Below, one piece after another: positions 1-13,060 of a DNA stretch of 64,000 nucleotides; within the stretch, counting starts at the first letter, position 1; the number at the start of each line of letters is the position of its first letter. The position numbers and the translations under genes are program-made. This DNA is from Agrypnia vestita (lineage: Eukaryota > Arthropoda > Insecta > Trichoptera > Phryganeidae), in contig JADDOH010024908.1 in assembly GCA_016648135.1 (NCBI GenBank), positions 96,055 to 160,054 of the forward strand, read 5' to 3'. The notes beneath the pieces are model-generated. The model was not told the DNA's origin and made no database searches. It saw only the letters and a list, made by a program, of their open reading frames with translations.

Positions 1-153
1 ACACACGTTGAGTTAATTTAACACGACTATAGTTTCGAGAGGAGCAGTCCGTCTCATCATCAGGTGTAATTGTAATTACACACGTTATGTACACCTGAGA
101 GGGTCTGCTCCAATCGAAATTATAGTCGTGTTAAATTAACTCAACGGGTGTGC
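1..153. repeat. Foldback (inverted-repeat) element
   Basis: The first ~51 bases return as reverse complement at about 102-153 (core TTAATTTAACACGACTATA), with a few mismatches. A second, inner inverted repeat (CAGGTGTA at 61-68, TACACCTG at 89-96) sits in the centre. This looks like a small non-autonomous DNA element or hairpin; its left edge may be cut by the window start. Confidence 0.7.
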
Positions 154-256
154 ATTACAAAGTTTAAATTAGAGGAAATTTATCTTTAATTTTTTTCCAT
201 TTAACGTCAATTTTTTGTCAGGTTTTTGCGCGGTAGATTAAATTACTGTAATATTT

Positions 257-417
257 TCTGGTTTGTGTCTTCTGGGGTATTATGCCGTGTTATTACGACC
301 TTTCTGGCCAATGTTTCGGATCCCATTGCAGGGTCCATCATCAGGGCTGAGTGTTCATCACATCAGCCCTGATGATGGATGAACACGGCATGAACACCCA
401 AGAAGACACAAACCAGA
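257..417. repeat. Foldback repeat with hammerhead-like core
   Basis: Outer arms match in inverted orientation (257-288 against 382-417, sharing the TTTGTGTCTTCT/AGAAGACACAAA core). An inner perfect inverted repeat lies at 335-350 and 363-378. Read on the - strand, 344 down to 313 gives CTGATGA, then an imperfect GC-rich stem-loop, then GAAAC. Related cores occur at 55923 and 58389. The structure suggests two head-to-head copies of one repeat end. Confidence 0.65.
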
Positions 418-1124
418 AGTTTCTGAGTGGCCGTAATAATCTAAGAACATTCTTAACTGTAATATTTTTTCAACTTCCAGAATCTGTCCGTTCTTCTCGA
501 ACTACAGTTCCTTCAATATTTCCATCAATCAGCGGAATTTTTCGAATAAGAAGAGCCGCATTACTTTTAATTTACAATAATATTACAATCTCAATTAAAA
601 TAAATTATAATCCGTATTGGAAAATCAGATAACTGATCAGTCTCATTTCTAATTACGGACCTCTGATTTTCCTTATAAGATAACAAAACCTCGATTAAAT
701 TTTACATATTATTATTACTTTGGTTGATGTATTTGTAACACTAAAACAGGCGACGGGGTCCAATAATTATTGTGAAACACTTCACAAAAACATCAGGCTC
801 TGCATAATAGCTTAGATGTATTAGTAAATCTGTAAATTTATTTTAACCTGATTATTTATTATTTTAAAAAAAATATATTGAAATCAAACTTTAAGAACCC
901 GAAGTGGTGTTAAAACGACAACATACATTGAGCTATGGAGATAGGAAACCAAGAAACTTGCCTTCTAAGCCGGGCCGATCACTTGGCTACACAGGTCCTA
1001 TAAATAAATAAAAATGTGGGTTATCCAATGTATTACAAGTATACATCTATTTAATTTTTTTGCTACCCGACAAAGTATACGGGGTTATTTGGAAAACATT
1101 AATAACCTCGCAGGATTTTGCTTT

Positions 1125-2500
1125 GCTTTGTTTGGAATGGTATGGACTTATAATCCACCTCTATTCTCAGAATAACACCGTTATGATATTCCAAGACAAA
1201 ATAGACGGGATGATGTACGCGAAAAGCTTCTATGAGAAATGTCATGACATCAATCATCACGTCAAAATAAATTATTGCGTACAACGTTATACGAGTATGA
1301 TAGCGGTCAAGTCACGATTGTTAAAATAAAGCAAACCAATAAGAATAGCTATATTATAACTTATTATAGCTATATTATAGCCGATTATAACTTCTCCATT
1401 TCTCATTACTGAGGATCGTAACACCTGCTGATTGATGTCTTTGACGATTGACTGAGGCAACAGTAAGGGCGTTTTCTAAATAAAATAGGTTTCGTTTCAG
1501 AGAATTTGTACAGTAAAATGCGCAACAAGTTATTTATGTACGAGTACGGGCTATATACAGAGTTATTTGGAAAACATTAGTAATCTCGCAAGACTTTATT
1601 CCTGCTTTGATTATGAGTCGAAAATGTTGAAGCAGACATGAATATAACATATTAATGGACATATTAAAAGTTTGTATTTTTTTTTATTTTCTTTATTTAC
1701 ATTTAAAAGTTTGTATTTTTTTTTATATTTCTGACTTATTTTTTACAAAAGTTTGAACTATCATTACAGTCACTTCTATCGATTACGAAAAATTCATTCG
1801 TTTCAATTAAGTTAAATAAAATGATAAAAACTCTGCAGAAATTCCAATTGGAATTGGAAGGTTTTTATTATTTTATTTGATTGGAAAAAAGGGAATGAAT
1901 TTTTCACGTACGATATAAGTTACTGCAATGATTGATAGTCCAACATTTTACGAAAAATAAGTCGGAAATATTTTTTTTAAAATATGCAAAATTTGATGTC
2001 GCATATGCCCATAACTATTGTTATGTCATGGTTGCTAAAACTTTTTCGACTCGTAATTAAAGCAAGAATAAAGTCTTTCGAGATTATTAATGTTTTCCAA
2101 ATAACCCTGTACACAGCCTGTACTCGTACATAAATAACTTGTTGCGCATTTTACTGTCCAAATTCGTAGAAATGATACCTATTTTATTTAGAAAACGCCC
2201 TTACTGTTGCCTCAGTCAATCGTCAAAGACATCAGTCAGCAGGTGTTACGATCCTCAGTAATGAGGAATGGAGATGGTCGGGTCTATTCTTATTGGTTTG
2301 CTTTACCTTAGCAATCGTGACTTGACCGCTATTATATAACGTTATACAATTCGTTAATTTTAACATGATGACAGATGTCATGACATTTCTCATACTCCTA
2401 AAAGCTTTACGCGTACATTACCCCATCTAGAACATCATTACGATGTTATTCTGAGAACGGGGGTGGATTATAAGCCCATACCGTTACACAAAGCAAAATA
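1125..2500. mobile_element. Large nested palindromic (foldback) element
   Basis: The whole segment folds on itself. 1380-1557 (TCATTACTGAGGATCGTAAC and beyond) is the reverse complement of 2110-2280. Further out, 1130-1345 matches 2285-2490 with more divergence. The centre, 1558-2109, is a copy of the TA-flanked foldback family also seen at 13377 and 16388 (termini CAGrG...CCCTG, central motif CCAATTGGAATTGG). A separate partial end of that family (GGGGTTATTTGGAAAACATT) lies just outside at about 1080. A fragment of the outer arm recurs near 17945-18060. No transposase was recognised. Confidence 0.7.
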
Positions 2501-2509
2501 GCTCGATGA

Positions 2510-5236
2510 GCTCGTGGTACGCAAGAAGTCCAGGAAGTCCGGCTCCTATTAGCATTTTATTCTGAAAATTATTACAACCTTCTAAATTTAGCAACTTCGT
2601 CTACCGTTGATTAAGCTCCCGTTTAAAATAGATGCTGCTCGTAATAAGCAATTCACTGCTCCGCTGACTGTTCTGAACCCCATTTTACCACGAAACTTTT
2701 TACATCTGACTTTCTACATTGACGAACTCACTTTGATTTCCTGTGACAAATTGTGTATTTCCAGTGCGCGGTGCATGCTGACTGCTGGTGGCAGCGACCC
2801 AACTTGATATTGATTTTTATATTATTTATTTATCTGACACCGGGAAAACCCGTAAAACGTTTATTTCAATTTCCGATTCCTCTTTGATTTCGAAAGAAAT
2901 GTTTAAAGAATACCATTTGAAATAAGTGGAACACGCGTAGTATTCCTATTTTTGTGTGTTTCTATTACGTACAAATGTCTCATCTTTTAATAGCTCTTAT
3001 CCTCAACCGATGTGGAGAAGTGATTTAATTAATCATGTCTAACCAAAGTGTAAACGAGCCATTTGGGAACGCTACAAATTTTTCTAATTTCACATTTCAT
3101 AGATATGATAGATATATGTACCACCATCGAGAAAAACCTATGACCACTCGATTCGTACAAAGGAGTTTATAACGGGATAACTTACAATGCATTTTCACAG
3201 TTATAAGTATGTGACGTACGTAAGTAGACGCTACGGCCAATAATACATTAGGAACGACATGAAAGAGCTCGACTTACAATATGTCAGAATATACAAAATT
3301 TTTGTTATAAATTAGATCATCTTCGAAAATTTCCATATACAAAACATTATTTGGCAATTAAGATATCAAATTTTAATCAAATGAAGGCATCCCTATACAA
3401 AGTGTCTATGTAGTACAACAGGTCACAAAGTGATTTTATTTTAAAATGGTCTATATAACAGTATGCACTATGTGCGGTATATTATTTTTCATGACTTCAA
3501 ATCAATCTTGCAGAAATTCAATCTCAAAAGGTGGTTAACGTGGAAAATGGATCTATATTCATCTGGTAGTATCAAATAAAGATTCCGGCAGTTAGATATG
3601 TTACTGGGATTGCTTAACAACATGAATAAACTAAAAAAACGCAAAATTAGTGTCCACAATTGGCAAGTGAATATTTGAAAATTAAAAAAACAGAAATCCT
3701 GGTTATTTACTTCACTGTTTTTTTTCCTTCTTGTAAAATTTTGTTTTTGGATATAGACCCTTTTTAAAGGGACGCCTTTAAATTTTATGTTTTAATAGAC
3801 CATTGTGAATGTTTCTAAGTTCTGAAGTGACGAATTGTGAATGTTCCCGCTTCCCGAAAGGATTAGCGCTTCTGTCGTATTTTTCAGTCGAAATTAACAA
3901 ATTTAAGAATAATATTTTTTCTTTTGGTATATTTAAATCAAGTGAAGGAAACGTGAATGTGCAAAATTATTTGATATTTCTTATCATTAATTATTTTGTC
4001 GTCTTAAATAACGTACTATTTAAAAGTTATACGAGGATATGCATTGTAGGATATATTTGTATACATTACTGGACACAAACTCTGACCTAGTTCTAGACCG
4101 ACCATGAAATTTAATGATATTTTAGCCGGGTTTATGATTTCATTATTTTAAATGCTTGAACATAAGATATACTTTTTTTATATTTTTATTTTAATGATAA
4201 TAAAATCATCTTAATATCAATATATATTTTATCAAAAACCCTCATTGGTGTTTTGGATACTGCAATGTAGAGGAAAGGGAGCAAGAATTTTTTTTTTTTT
4301 TTCAAATATATATTTTTAACAACCTGTCTAAAAATATTATTTTTGAAGGTATTCTGTTTTCTTTGAATCTTATTATTTTATGTATGTGTAGAACACAATT
4401 ACTGGATTTCGTCCACAAAATTATTAAGATAAATTATAGCAGTCTCACAGGGACGAAGCTATTTATATGGATATCTATGGAAGCCTTTATATGGTGGCCA
4501 CGGGGCTTTTTTTCTATATTTGATGACTTTAGTCATCACTTTACACAATACAACGTTCGTATTAAGCTGTAGTTTTAGCAAAAAGATTCGAAAACTTTAC
4601 TATAAATTACTCTCCATACAGAAATAATGTAAATCGTGTACCAAGGGGCTTGGCTATACGTGTAGTTCTTTTGAAATAATCACCTTGCTTTTATACACGA
4701 ACTAAAAACTAATTACTCGGTTCATTCGCTTGCAGACGATTCTGATCGTATACTCCTCTTCGAATAATAGTTATTTTCCTATCAAGCAACAGTTGATGTC
4801 GAATTAAACTTGAATTTTCTCCTCTTCTGTTTCATCAATGTATCTCTTTTATGAATTTATTAAGTTTATTTTGTATTCAAAGACGTCCGCTTTGATTGTG
4901 ACTGTGTAGGTCTTTGAAAAGAGAAGCTGCTTGCCTAGCAATAATACCGCGGATCTGAGGGTTACAAAGGCTTTTCCGACCGAGAAGAGTCGCAGACTGG
5001 GGTCTTCGATAATCCTGCTCAATCGAGAAGGAATTCTCGCAATAATTCACAATGAAAATGTTTTATCGGAATCATTTCAGCGGTATCGGTTCTCTTTTGC
5101 CGCTCGCCTAGAAATACCTAACAAACATTCATAAAGTTTTATCTGGAGCTCAACGTTTTAGTTTCAGTCGTAAAACTTATCGCAAAATCAGAATATTACG
5201 ATTTTACACGTTTTACATTTGCCTTTTTAATATTTA
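2510..5236. other. No gene recognised; one diverged dispersed repeat
   Basis: AT-rich sequence without a convincing coding region. The segment at about 4370-4520 (ACACAATTACTGGATTT, then AGTCTCACAG) is related to 33690-33850 in the same orientation, so it is an old dispersed repeat. Nothing else could be assigned. Confidence 0.5.
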
Positions 5237-5712
5237 CTTGCTGTGCCCGCGCGGCTTCGCACGCCTAGATTTTTAGAACACTGTTTGGATCGTCATATTT
5301 GCGAACCTTCTAGAACAAATTTATCGAATTTACAGGAACCTTCTAGACACACCGACGCATTCCGCCACTCAGTTTAGAACCTTATAGAACTTTCGGGAAT
5401 TTTCTAGAATCTTCTTCCAGAACTTTCTAGAGCAGGTTTTTCCGAAACTTTCTAGACTCACCGTCACAGGCGCGCCTATTTTGAAACAATCTAAAGCATT
5501 TGCGGCCTTCCCATAACAAAACATTGCGCTAGAAAGCACATTTTCGTCACCCACTCCCACCCAAGCACAGCCACCCCCACCAAAATCGCATATTTTCGAT
5601 GTGACACCAAGGGCTATCCACCGCCATAACCACCGGTGGGTGGTGGTGGCTGGTTGTGGAGAAAACTTGGCGGATAGGGAAACACGGGTTTCTTTTTATA
5701 TCTATATATTGA
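5237..5712 (-). mobile_element. Non-autonomous Helitron-like element with HSE arrays, copy 1
   Basis: On the - strand it begins TCAATATATA after an A and ends in a GC-rich hairpin (GCCGCGCGGGC), ACAG and CAAG before a T. This is the TC...CTRR layout with A/T flanks expected of Helitrons, the final CTAG being mutated to CAAG. It is the diverged reverse-oriented copy of 21304-21764. No Rep/helicase coding is present. Near its 3' end is an array of 5-bp heat-shock units, plus-strand 5377-5414: GAA/TTC alternating with exact 2-base gaps, eight units, seven perfect. Helitron assignment rests on termini only. Confidence 0.65.
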
Positions 5713-5789
5713 TTTATCAAAAAAGAAAACGGCTTGCTGTTGATACTGTTGCAGTCGGGTTTCGGTACTAAAATTTGGGTCAAATCGTA

Positions 5790-6110
5790 AAATCCGTTGG
5801 TTTGATCTGGGAATTATTTACGCGATGTGAACTCGGCTTTGGACGTTGTAATCCACGACATGCTTCGTGATCCACCTCGCGAACAGTATCGACTGCCGAG
5901 GACAGCACTCCGCCCCGTTGTACGCCGTTCCCCGTTCGTCCCCGTGAAGTTGCTCCTATTAACAATAGGCCGTTCGATTTCCATAACTGGGTCACGGACG
6001 CCACCGACGTTAGAGCTAAACGGCAGACAGGTTTTCAGGCACCAGTTCGATTTTCCATCAGCGTTTGCTTTTCAGGGATTCGACAAATCAAAATTAAGTC
6101 GCGTGTGCGC
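5790..6110. other. GC-richer segment of unknown origin
   Basis: Base composition rises clearly above the surroundings and several frames stay open by composition alone on both strands. None gives a recognisable protein. It is bounded by the Helitron-like copy on the left and a TTAA element on the right. Confidence 0.35.
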
Positions 6111-6140
6111 TCCCGAGTTCCGTTCTTCATATCTCTTTAA

Positions 6141-6605
6141 GGCGGGATTCTACTTTGGGCGCTCGAAAAAGGCTTTATTTATGATTTTTTTTATGAGATT
6201 ATGAATAAAGATATTGATATAGGTTTTATCAGGCTTAAGAAATTTACTCTTGAAATACTCTAAAAAAATTATTATATATGTTATGCACTTTTAACATACA
6301 AAATCACCATTTGAATACAACGCCTTGATTAATTATGAGGTGGGTCTGCGCTGGTGTTGAAATTTAAAAATGGAACAGCGGAAACAGAAAAATTTTGAAT
6401 TTTTAGGTTTAATGTATCGCTAGTAACTGACTTAACTAGATTTTTTAATGTACATGCAAAAATAACAAAATGGTAGCGAAAAAAAATGCATATTTTTCAC
6501 TGCTTTTTACCAAAAAAAATCAAAATTTTTAATAAACCCTACATCAATATCTCATAAAAATAGTAAAAGTATCCTTTTTTCGAGCGCCCAAAGTAGAATC
6601 CTGCC
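6141..6605. mobile_element. TTAA-flanked MITE (piggyBac-like), element A
   Basis: Terminal inverted repeats GGCGGGATTCTACTTTGGGC / GCCCAAAGTAGAATCCTGCC are bounded by TTAA at 6137-6140 and 6606-6609. TTAA target duplication is characteristic of the piggyBac superfamily. The AT-rich interior has no transposase. The right TTAA is shared with the next element. Confidence 0.75.
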
Positions 6606-6609
6606 TTAA

Positions 6610-7221
6610 GAGGCCCCAGTACACGATTTTCGTATTTGCTCTCGATTTTGCTAAATTTAACGTAAACCTATTCAATCATTTTGCAAAACCCATAGCTAAA
6701 CAGGCTTTTAATCAATTTTATTATGATAGATCCATTTACTCTTGAAGCATTTCCTCATAAAAATATGAACAAATATATTGTTATAATATCAAAAAATTAT
6801 AATCCCGAAACACTATTTTAGTTTTCATGAAATAGAGTTTTCTTTGGTACACTAATCTCGTATATTTTCAAATAAAGACCATATAATTTATTTACAAATT
6901 GATTTTATAAAGTGAGTTTTGTTTATAAAGTGATTTTATAAAGTGAGTTTTGAAAAAGAAGTGGTGCTATTCAGACATTAATATTTTTCGATAAGTTGTT
7001 AAATATATAGTTTAAAAAAAATAAAAAAATTAAACCTTTTTTTACCTATATTGCAGTATCCATAAAACCATTAAAACATCAATTATTTTAATTAAATAGA
7101 TCTATCATAATAAAATTGATTAAAAGCCTGTTTAGCTATGGGTTTTGCAAAATGATTTAATAGGTTTACGTTAAATTTAGCAAAATCGAGAGCAAATACG
7201 AAAATCGTGTACTGGGGCCTC
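6610..7221. mobile_element. TTAA-flanked MITE (piggyBac-like), element B
   Basis: Long inverted arms (over 110 bp) start GAGGCCCCAGTACACGATTT and end with the reverse complement. TTAA lies at 6606-6609 and 7222-7225. The terminal sequence differs from element A. No coding capacity was recognised. Confidence 0.78.
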
Positions 7222-7229
7222 TTAAACGC

Positions 7230-10200
7230 TATTGCTAAAATCACAACATTCAGGGAAATTTCACTCACGCAATTCAATTTCAGTGATTAATTCCTGTTGT
7301 GTTGTATTATGTATGTAATATGTAATAAGTGTTGTACAACATTTTGCTACCACAAAACAAATTTAAGACAAAAAGTTTTCAAAATACGAACTATTTAAGA
7401 AGAAAAAAGAAAAAAGAAGAAAAATAAATCCTTGAATTTGGACAGCGATGTATTGTACATTGCCTACATGTTTCAAATGGTTTCTGTTTATTAAAAACAA
7501 TAGTTTGTTTGTAAAATAGTTTTGGCATATTGTGGATATATGCTTTATCCGTTTACCCAAGCTTAATTAGTATTATTTAGTGTTATCGTTTTTTGTTCAC
7601 GTACCTAACCGAGAGGACGAATTTGAAAATTTTTTGATTTTGAAAATTTGAAAAGTTTTTGACTAAACGTCAAATACTTCAAAATTTTCGAACGGAAATA
7701 ATCAACGAAGCAGTTAAAAGATCATTAAAACAGTGTCTACCGATTCTAAACTGTGCCTAATCGATGAACCAAACGGAAATAGTCGTTATTTGATTACATT
7801 CTGTTCATCTTTTGTATATTTCGTGTATATAATTGCGATTACATTGTGTCCTTCTTTTGTAAAAATACATGTTTTATTAATTATTTGACTGAACTATTGA
7901 CTGAAAATGTAATAAGTTCCCAAAAAAATTGTTATTTTCAATATTTAAAACATTTATGAATTACCAAGTGAGAATACATAAATAGAGAATAGTCTGGAAC
8001 GCATTACGTAGAGATATTGTATATTTGATGGGGTTTGCGCTCGTGCCGCCGATATCGCTGCCAAAATTATCAAATCTACAAAGCACATCTGGACTCAAAT
8101 TGAGTCAATTTATTAAGATAATGAAGCGACCTTCTTATCTTAGCATCCATCGTAAATGTAATGTGTCTCCTACTTTCAATTTCATATTTTAGGATATAAT
8201 ATCTTGACTCCGACAAATTATGAGTCTGATTAGAGTGAAAACGTACTGTTAACGCCGGCTTATTTCAGCACTATTAGTAGATTGTCTCGTTTTTAGAAAA
8301 TGGCAAGCTCAATCTGATCGCGTGACTGCTCGTACATATGGAAATGCCTTCCATAAATCTTTCATCGATTCTGTCTCGCAGTTCGTCCCGGATTACTTCC
8401 ATTATAGAAATGCTAAAGAAATAAATCTATACCTCAGCATTTTACATATTATAACTCTTTGTATTGATCATGTCAGTGCTATTTGTATCATATAATTTAT
8501 TGTCATTAATTATTACGTGTCATTTGATATATTTGTTAATAAATATGTACTCACCGAGCCACCAGATACCAAATCCATCTAAAAAAGTCAATAAAAGCTG
8601 TTTATAGGAAGAATTTTAGCGGAACGTCATAACATTTAGTATTAATAAAGAAAGCATCGTATTCGACATCCGTAAACTACTCATTTTCAGACTGTGGGCT
8701 CGTTCCCATTCCTTTATTTCTACATTTATATTTTAAGAGTCCCAAATATAGTTAAAATATAAAAACATATCTCCGAAAAATATTGTTACGGGAAACTATA
8801 TTTAGAAATCGATCACAAAATAACTTTGGGGCCTGTGAATGACAAACTCACGAAAACGACTAATTAAGATTCCACTGCAAACTGCAACATATAAATGTTA
8901 ACTACCACTACTAGCAATAAGAAAACACATGTCCAGGCAGTCCGCGTACACAGATAAACAATATAGAATAAGAAGAAGAAAAAATAAGGCAGAAAAAAGG
9001 AAGGGTGGAAACTAGCTACCCCAACGGAACCTCCTTAACGAAGTTTTCTTAGTGATTTTCCTTGAAAGTGGCAATGCCGTATTCGTCCAAATTCAGTTTA
9101 ATTATTTTAGGATCTCTATAACAATTATCTCACCTCATTTGAAAATTATCCAACACTAAAAACACAATCCACTTTCATAATTTCCGTATTACCGTGTACG
9201 TCTCCGAATTAATGAATATAATTCAATTACAAAATTAAAATGAAAATCCTGACCCTACGGTAACAATGTCGGGGAGTGTCCCGTATTCACGTAACGAATC
9301 ACGGGATACAGCTATAGCTACCATGGCCTTATAATACAAACTTGTACTATATGGACGTGGTACAAAGTTGTAGAGGTCGTTTGGTATGGATCGGGAAACT
9401 ACATACATGTGTATGTATTAGAAATACTCGCTGAAAATTAATTATCTCCATTCGCGATAACCTTTACCTAAACTATCCATTAAAATTATTTATTCAGGTT
9501 GTGATGAACTCATTACGGGATATTTTTATCACAACTACTTTTTAAAATAGCTGTACCATTTGCTGAATGAAATAATTCCAGAAAAATTATCTTTTGATCG
9601 TGAAATTGTTCCACGCGTTCTATATTATTATTATTTATTCAAATGTTACGGCGAAATCTATGTAACATATTTCAATTTTATATCGCATTAGTAGATCCAT
9701 GTTTGTACTATAATTTATTTTCGGGGTTTCGTTTTTTCACGATTTCAGATTATATATTATCGTATATATTTATATGAAACCATATTTTATCACCCTTTTT
9801 ATTCTATGATTAGCATAATTTTAGGAATAGATGTTTTTCTTTCCGTACCTGTGTATTTTTATTAAAATAGCGGATTCTTTCATTATAATATATAACTTTT
9901 ACATTTTTCTTCATTTAAATTCGGTTGTCAAAATATTCAATGCCTTTATTATTTTCGACTTTATAATTTGGTTGATGTCAATCTGTAAGGATACTTTTCT
10001 TGTTCCATGGTACAGACTTTTCTTAAAATGTGGACGGTATATTTATTTTATCGTTCAGACCAGTTTAAACACAAGCCCGGTAGAAACGTTATTAATGTTA
10101 CGCATTTGCCAGTCTGCATACGCAGAATCCAATTATAATATATTTTTGTTCTGATTGCTCAGTTACCAAATGCAAATTGAACTAATTATAGTAAAGTCTT

Positions 10201-10930
10201 TCATCAAAATCTGTCTGCCTGAAATACTGATATTTTGCCCATCTGCCAAATTCATGACTGCGTTTCAGGGTCACCCTGTCTTACAAACGTAATGGATTTC
10301 CCGGCTTCTGGAAGTAAACAGACGCCGAAATATTTTCGTTTTGGTTTAGTGGGCTTTTTGGCTCCAGGCCAGCTAACTCAAACATAAAGCCAACACAGAT
10401 GTCAACAAGTGGACGCAGATGTTGCCGACAAATGTGGGCCACGTTGTCAAAGAGCTCAATGTGTGTATGTTTCTTCGTTATATCGGACATAATTTTGCAC
10501 AGGTTTATTATAAATGGAGTGTTAGACGATTTGAAAACATTTCTCTCTATGTTATTATTGTACTTGATTTAGGACCAAGCGCTATTCTGTACTATTATAT
10601 CTTGTATAATTTTGCTCTCGCAATTAAGTACTACGTACTGTTATAATTCTTATTGATTTAATTATAAATTACAACCGATAATTTTTTAATTTGCATAATG
10701 TCTTGCACCAAGAAGCGGACTTGTTTACTAGTTGCGGTTAGCAAGTAATGTCATTATTCGTGACTTCATTTAATTTTAATTCACGGTTGGCGCCCTTACA
10801 TTTTACAACATAACATTAATGTTAAATTTAACGTTCGTGGCTCATCGTATTTGGGCCGTTTGGGACACTCGTAGCCTCAGCTACAGGGCCTAACACGTTT
10901 GTTAGTCAATTTTAGTACATTTACAAATTC
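7230..10930. other. No gene recognised
   Basis: AT-rich DNA with scattered short open frames, none with a recognisable domain or splice context. A purine-rich run lies at about 7398-7428. Nothing further can be supported. Confidence 0.4.
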
Positions 10931-10937
10931 ACCTTAA

Positions 10938-11849
10938 GGGGGGGTAAGGTTAATTCGTACAAAAAAGGCATGTTTTTGTGAATTTTTTGTAACGACATAG
11001 TTAAAATCTCTTTATTAAAACCAATGGTACATTAAAGTATGACATTTGAAGAATATTGTGTAAAATTTTCAAGAAGAAATATTAAAAAATACGGCAATGG
11101 CAGCAATTATTCGGACGTGTCTCGGAAAATAGTAGAATTGCGGTGTCCATCATAACTTGGTGCTAGATCATCTGAAATCAAAAAATCAAAGTTCATTCGT
11201 TAGATAATAGGTTTTCCCAGGTAACGCTGGGAGGGTTTTTTGAAATTTCAATTTTTCAATTTTTTGGAACACTTTGAAGGGAAAAAGGCGATTTTTTGCG
11301 AAAAATATCGACTAATTTGTTATTAAAAAATAAAAATTAATGATATATTTGAAAAAAAGTCTCCAGCGTTACCTAGTAAATTATGTACAGAAATAGTGTT
11401 CAAAATTTCAAAAGGATCGGTGCAGTAGTTTTGAAGTTATGATGGACACCGACTTTGAAAACGTGAGATGTGGGGAAAACGCTTTAAAGTTTTGCACACT
11501 GTAAAATTCAAAATAAAACTCAACACTTATTTTATACTTACACATAATCGTCGATGCCATGTTCACACAGCAAAGAGCTTTCATCATCAGCATCTTTTTG
11601 TCCTTGTCTACGCAAAAGTCTTCCAATACAACAGCACGTCCGGTAGTCCTCAGGTGAGCGCGTCTCTTAGCTGCCCGAGCAGGTATAGAAAATCAGTCTG
11701 AGTATCGCTCAAATGTTCATAATTTCGTCAATTTTGCTCCGATTGACTTTAAATTTTTACACAATATTCTTGCGATGTTAGACATTCATTTAAAAAATTT
11801 AAAATAAAATGCAAAAAAAATTTAAAAACCTTACCCCCCCCCCCCCCCC
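10938..11849. mobile_element. TTAA-flanked non-autonomous element with G7/C-run termini
   Basis: The left end is TTAA (10934-10937) then GGGGGGGTAAGGTT. The right end is AACCTTAC, a run of about 17 C, and TTAA (11850-11853). Internal inverted repeats include GTGTCCATCATAACTT (about 11137) against AAGTTATGATGGACAC (about 11436), and GGTAACGCTGG against CCAGCGTTACC. No transposase is visible. This is the third TTAA-bounded element in the first 12 kb, with termini unlike the other two. Confidence 0.7.
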
Positions 11850-12329
11850 TTAAGGATACAAATACTAAGAACTCCGATTTTATAAGGTCTGGTCATACAT
11901 TTAATAACTGTAATGTAATATTCTCCTTGGTTAAGTTTTGATCTCATTTATCCACTTCTGTATCTTCCAATAACTTCAAATAAAGTTTAAAAAATAATTT
12001 GTACGACTCAACTAAAATAACCTAACCTAAAAATTCATTTTGCTACTTTTATGTCGAGACAAAAATGGTACAATGTTTGAATTTGTTGAACTCAACTAAA
12101 TAAAAAAAATATGTAAAGGTATCATTACCAGCTGTGAAATCTATGTACTAGCACAGTCCCATCAAATATATGGAAGGTCTTCTGATTTGGAACTTTCAAA
12201 GATTTAATTACATATGAATTTTCTACAGTTTTGATTATTTATGAAAAACTAACTTTCAACAATAAATTAATAATTAAACAAGGCTACCACCTGTATTATT
12301 ATTTATTTATAATTAAATAATTCTTGTCA

Positions 12330-12680
12330 GTAGCATGTACCCACCTACAGAGAAATAGATATTCCAAAATTAAAAAGCTGCTCTCAAATTTAAATTGGAT
12401 TAATATAAAACAAGGATTAAAATTAAATACAATGATATTCATTCACAAAATATTATACGACAAAATTCCAAAATATTTTCAAAATAAGATCAAATATAAC
12501 ACAGAGATACACAGACATAATACAAGAAACGCAAACAAAATAAGTATTCCAAATAGAAAAAAGACAAACACACAAGCCTGACAGAAGGTGTGAGGAAGCT
12601 GAGCAGAATCGATATCTTCAAACAAGAATGTAACGAAAACGGCACATAACAATGGAAAATGTATGAAGAGAAATATAATT
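12330..12680 (+). pseudogene. LINE (non-LTR retrotransposon) 3' remnant
   Basis: The + strand encodes a stretch like the C-terminus downstream of reverse transcriptase in non-LTR elements: RYSKIKKLLSNLNWINIKQG, then LKLNTMIFIHKILYDKIPKY and a HNTRNANK motif. The frame breaks near 12580; a shifted frame continues with KLSRIDIFKQECNENGT before a stop. An A/T-rich tail follows (about 12725-12790). It is 5'-truncated and inactive. The exact clade cannot be assigned. Confidence 0.6.
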
Positions 12681-12799
12681 TAATAAGTGTACACACACAT
12701 ATATAATGTTTATAATATTAGCTAATGATAAACAATTATCTATCATTAACTAAATAAAGATATATAAATAAAAAATAATAATTAAGAAAATCTGCACAT

Positions 12800-13060
12800 T
12801 GTTGCTAATTCGCCCACCCGCCGCTAGGTTTAAATTCGTGGTACCTATATTTATTGTCGCGAGTTGACTTTGGATGAGCGTTACTAAGGGATTGAGGCCT
12901 GCACGGTGACCCGCATGTCCGTCCACGCGACGCGAAGACCGCGGCCGGATGGACCAAAATGGTTTTTGTGCCGAATATTCTAACCATATCGAATATACAC
13001 CGATCCGTTATGGACGCCGGAAGCACCGCTGTAAAAGGCGATGTCGGTTTTTATCAACGT
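12800..13060. other. GC/CpG-richer segment of unknown origin
   Basis: CpG-rich island-like stretch (CCACGCGACGCGAAGACCGC region near 12923). Its open frames on either strand carry no recognisable domain. It might be old promoter or exon DNA or part of a mobile element. Confidence 0.3.
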
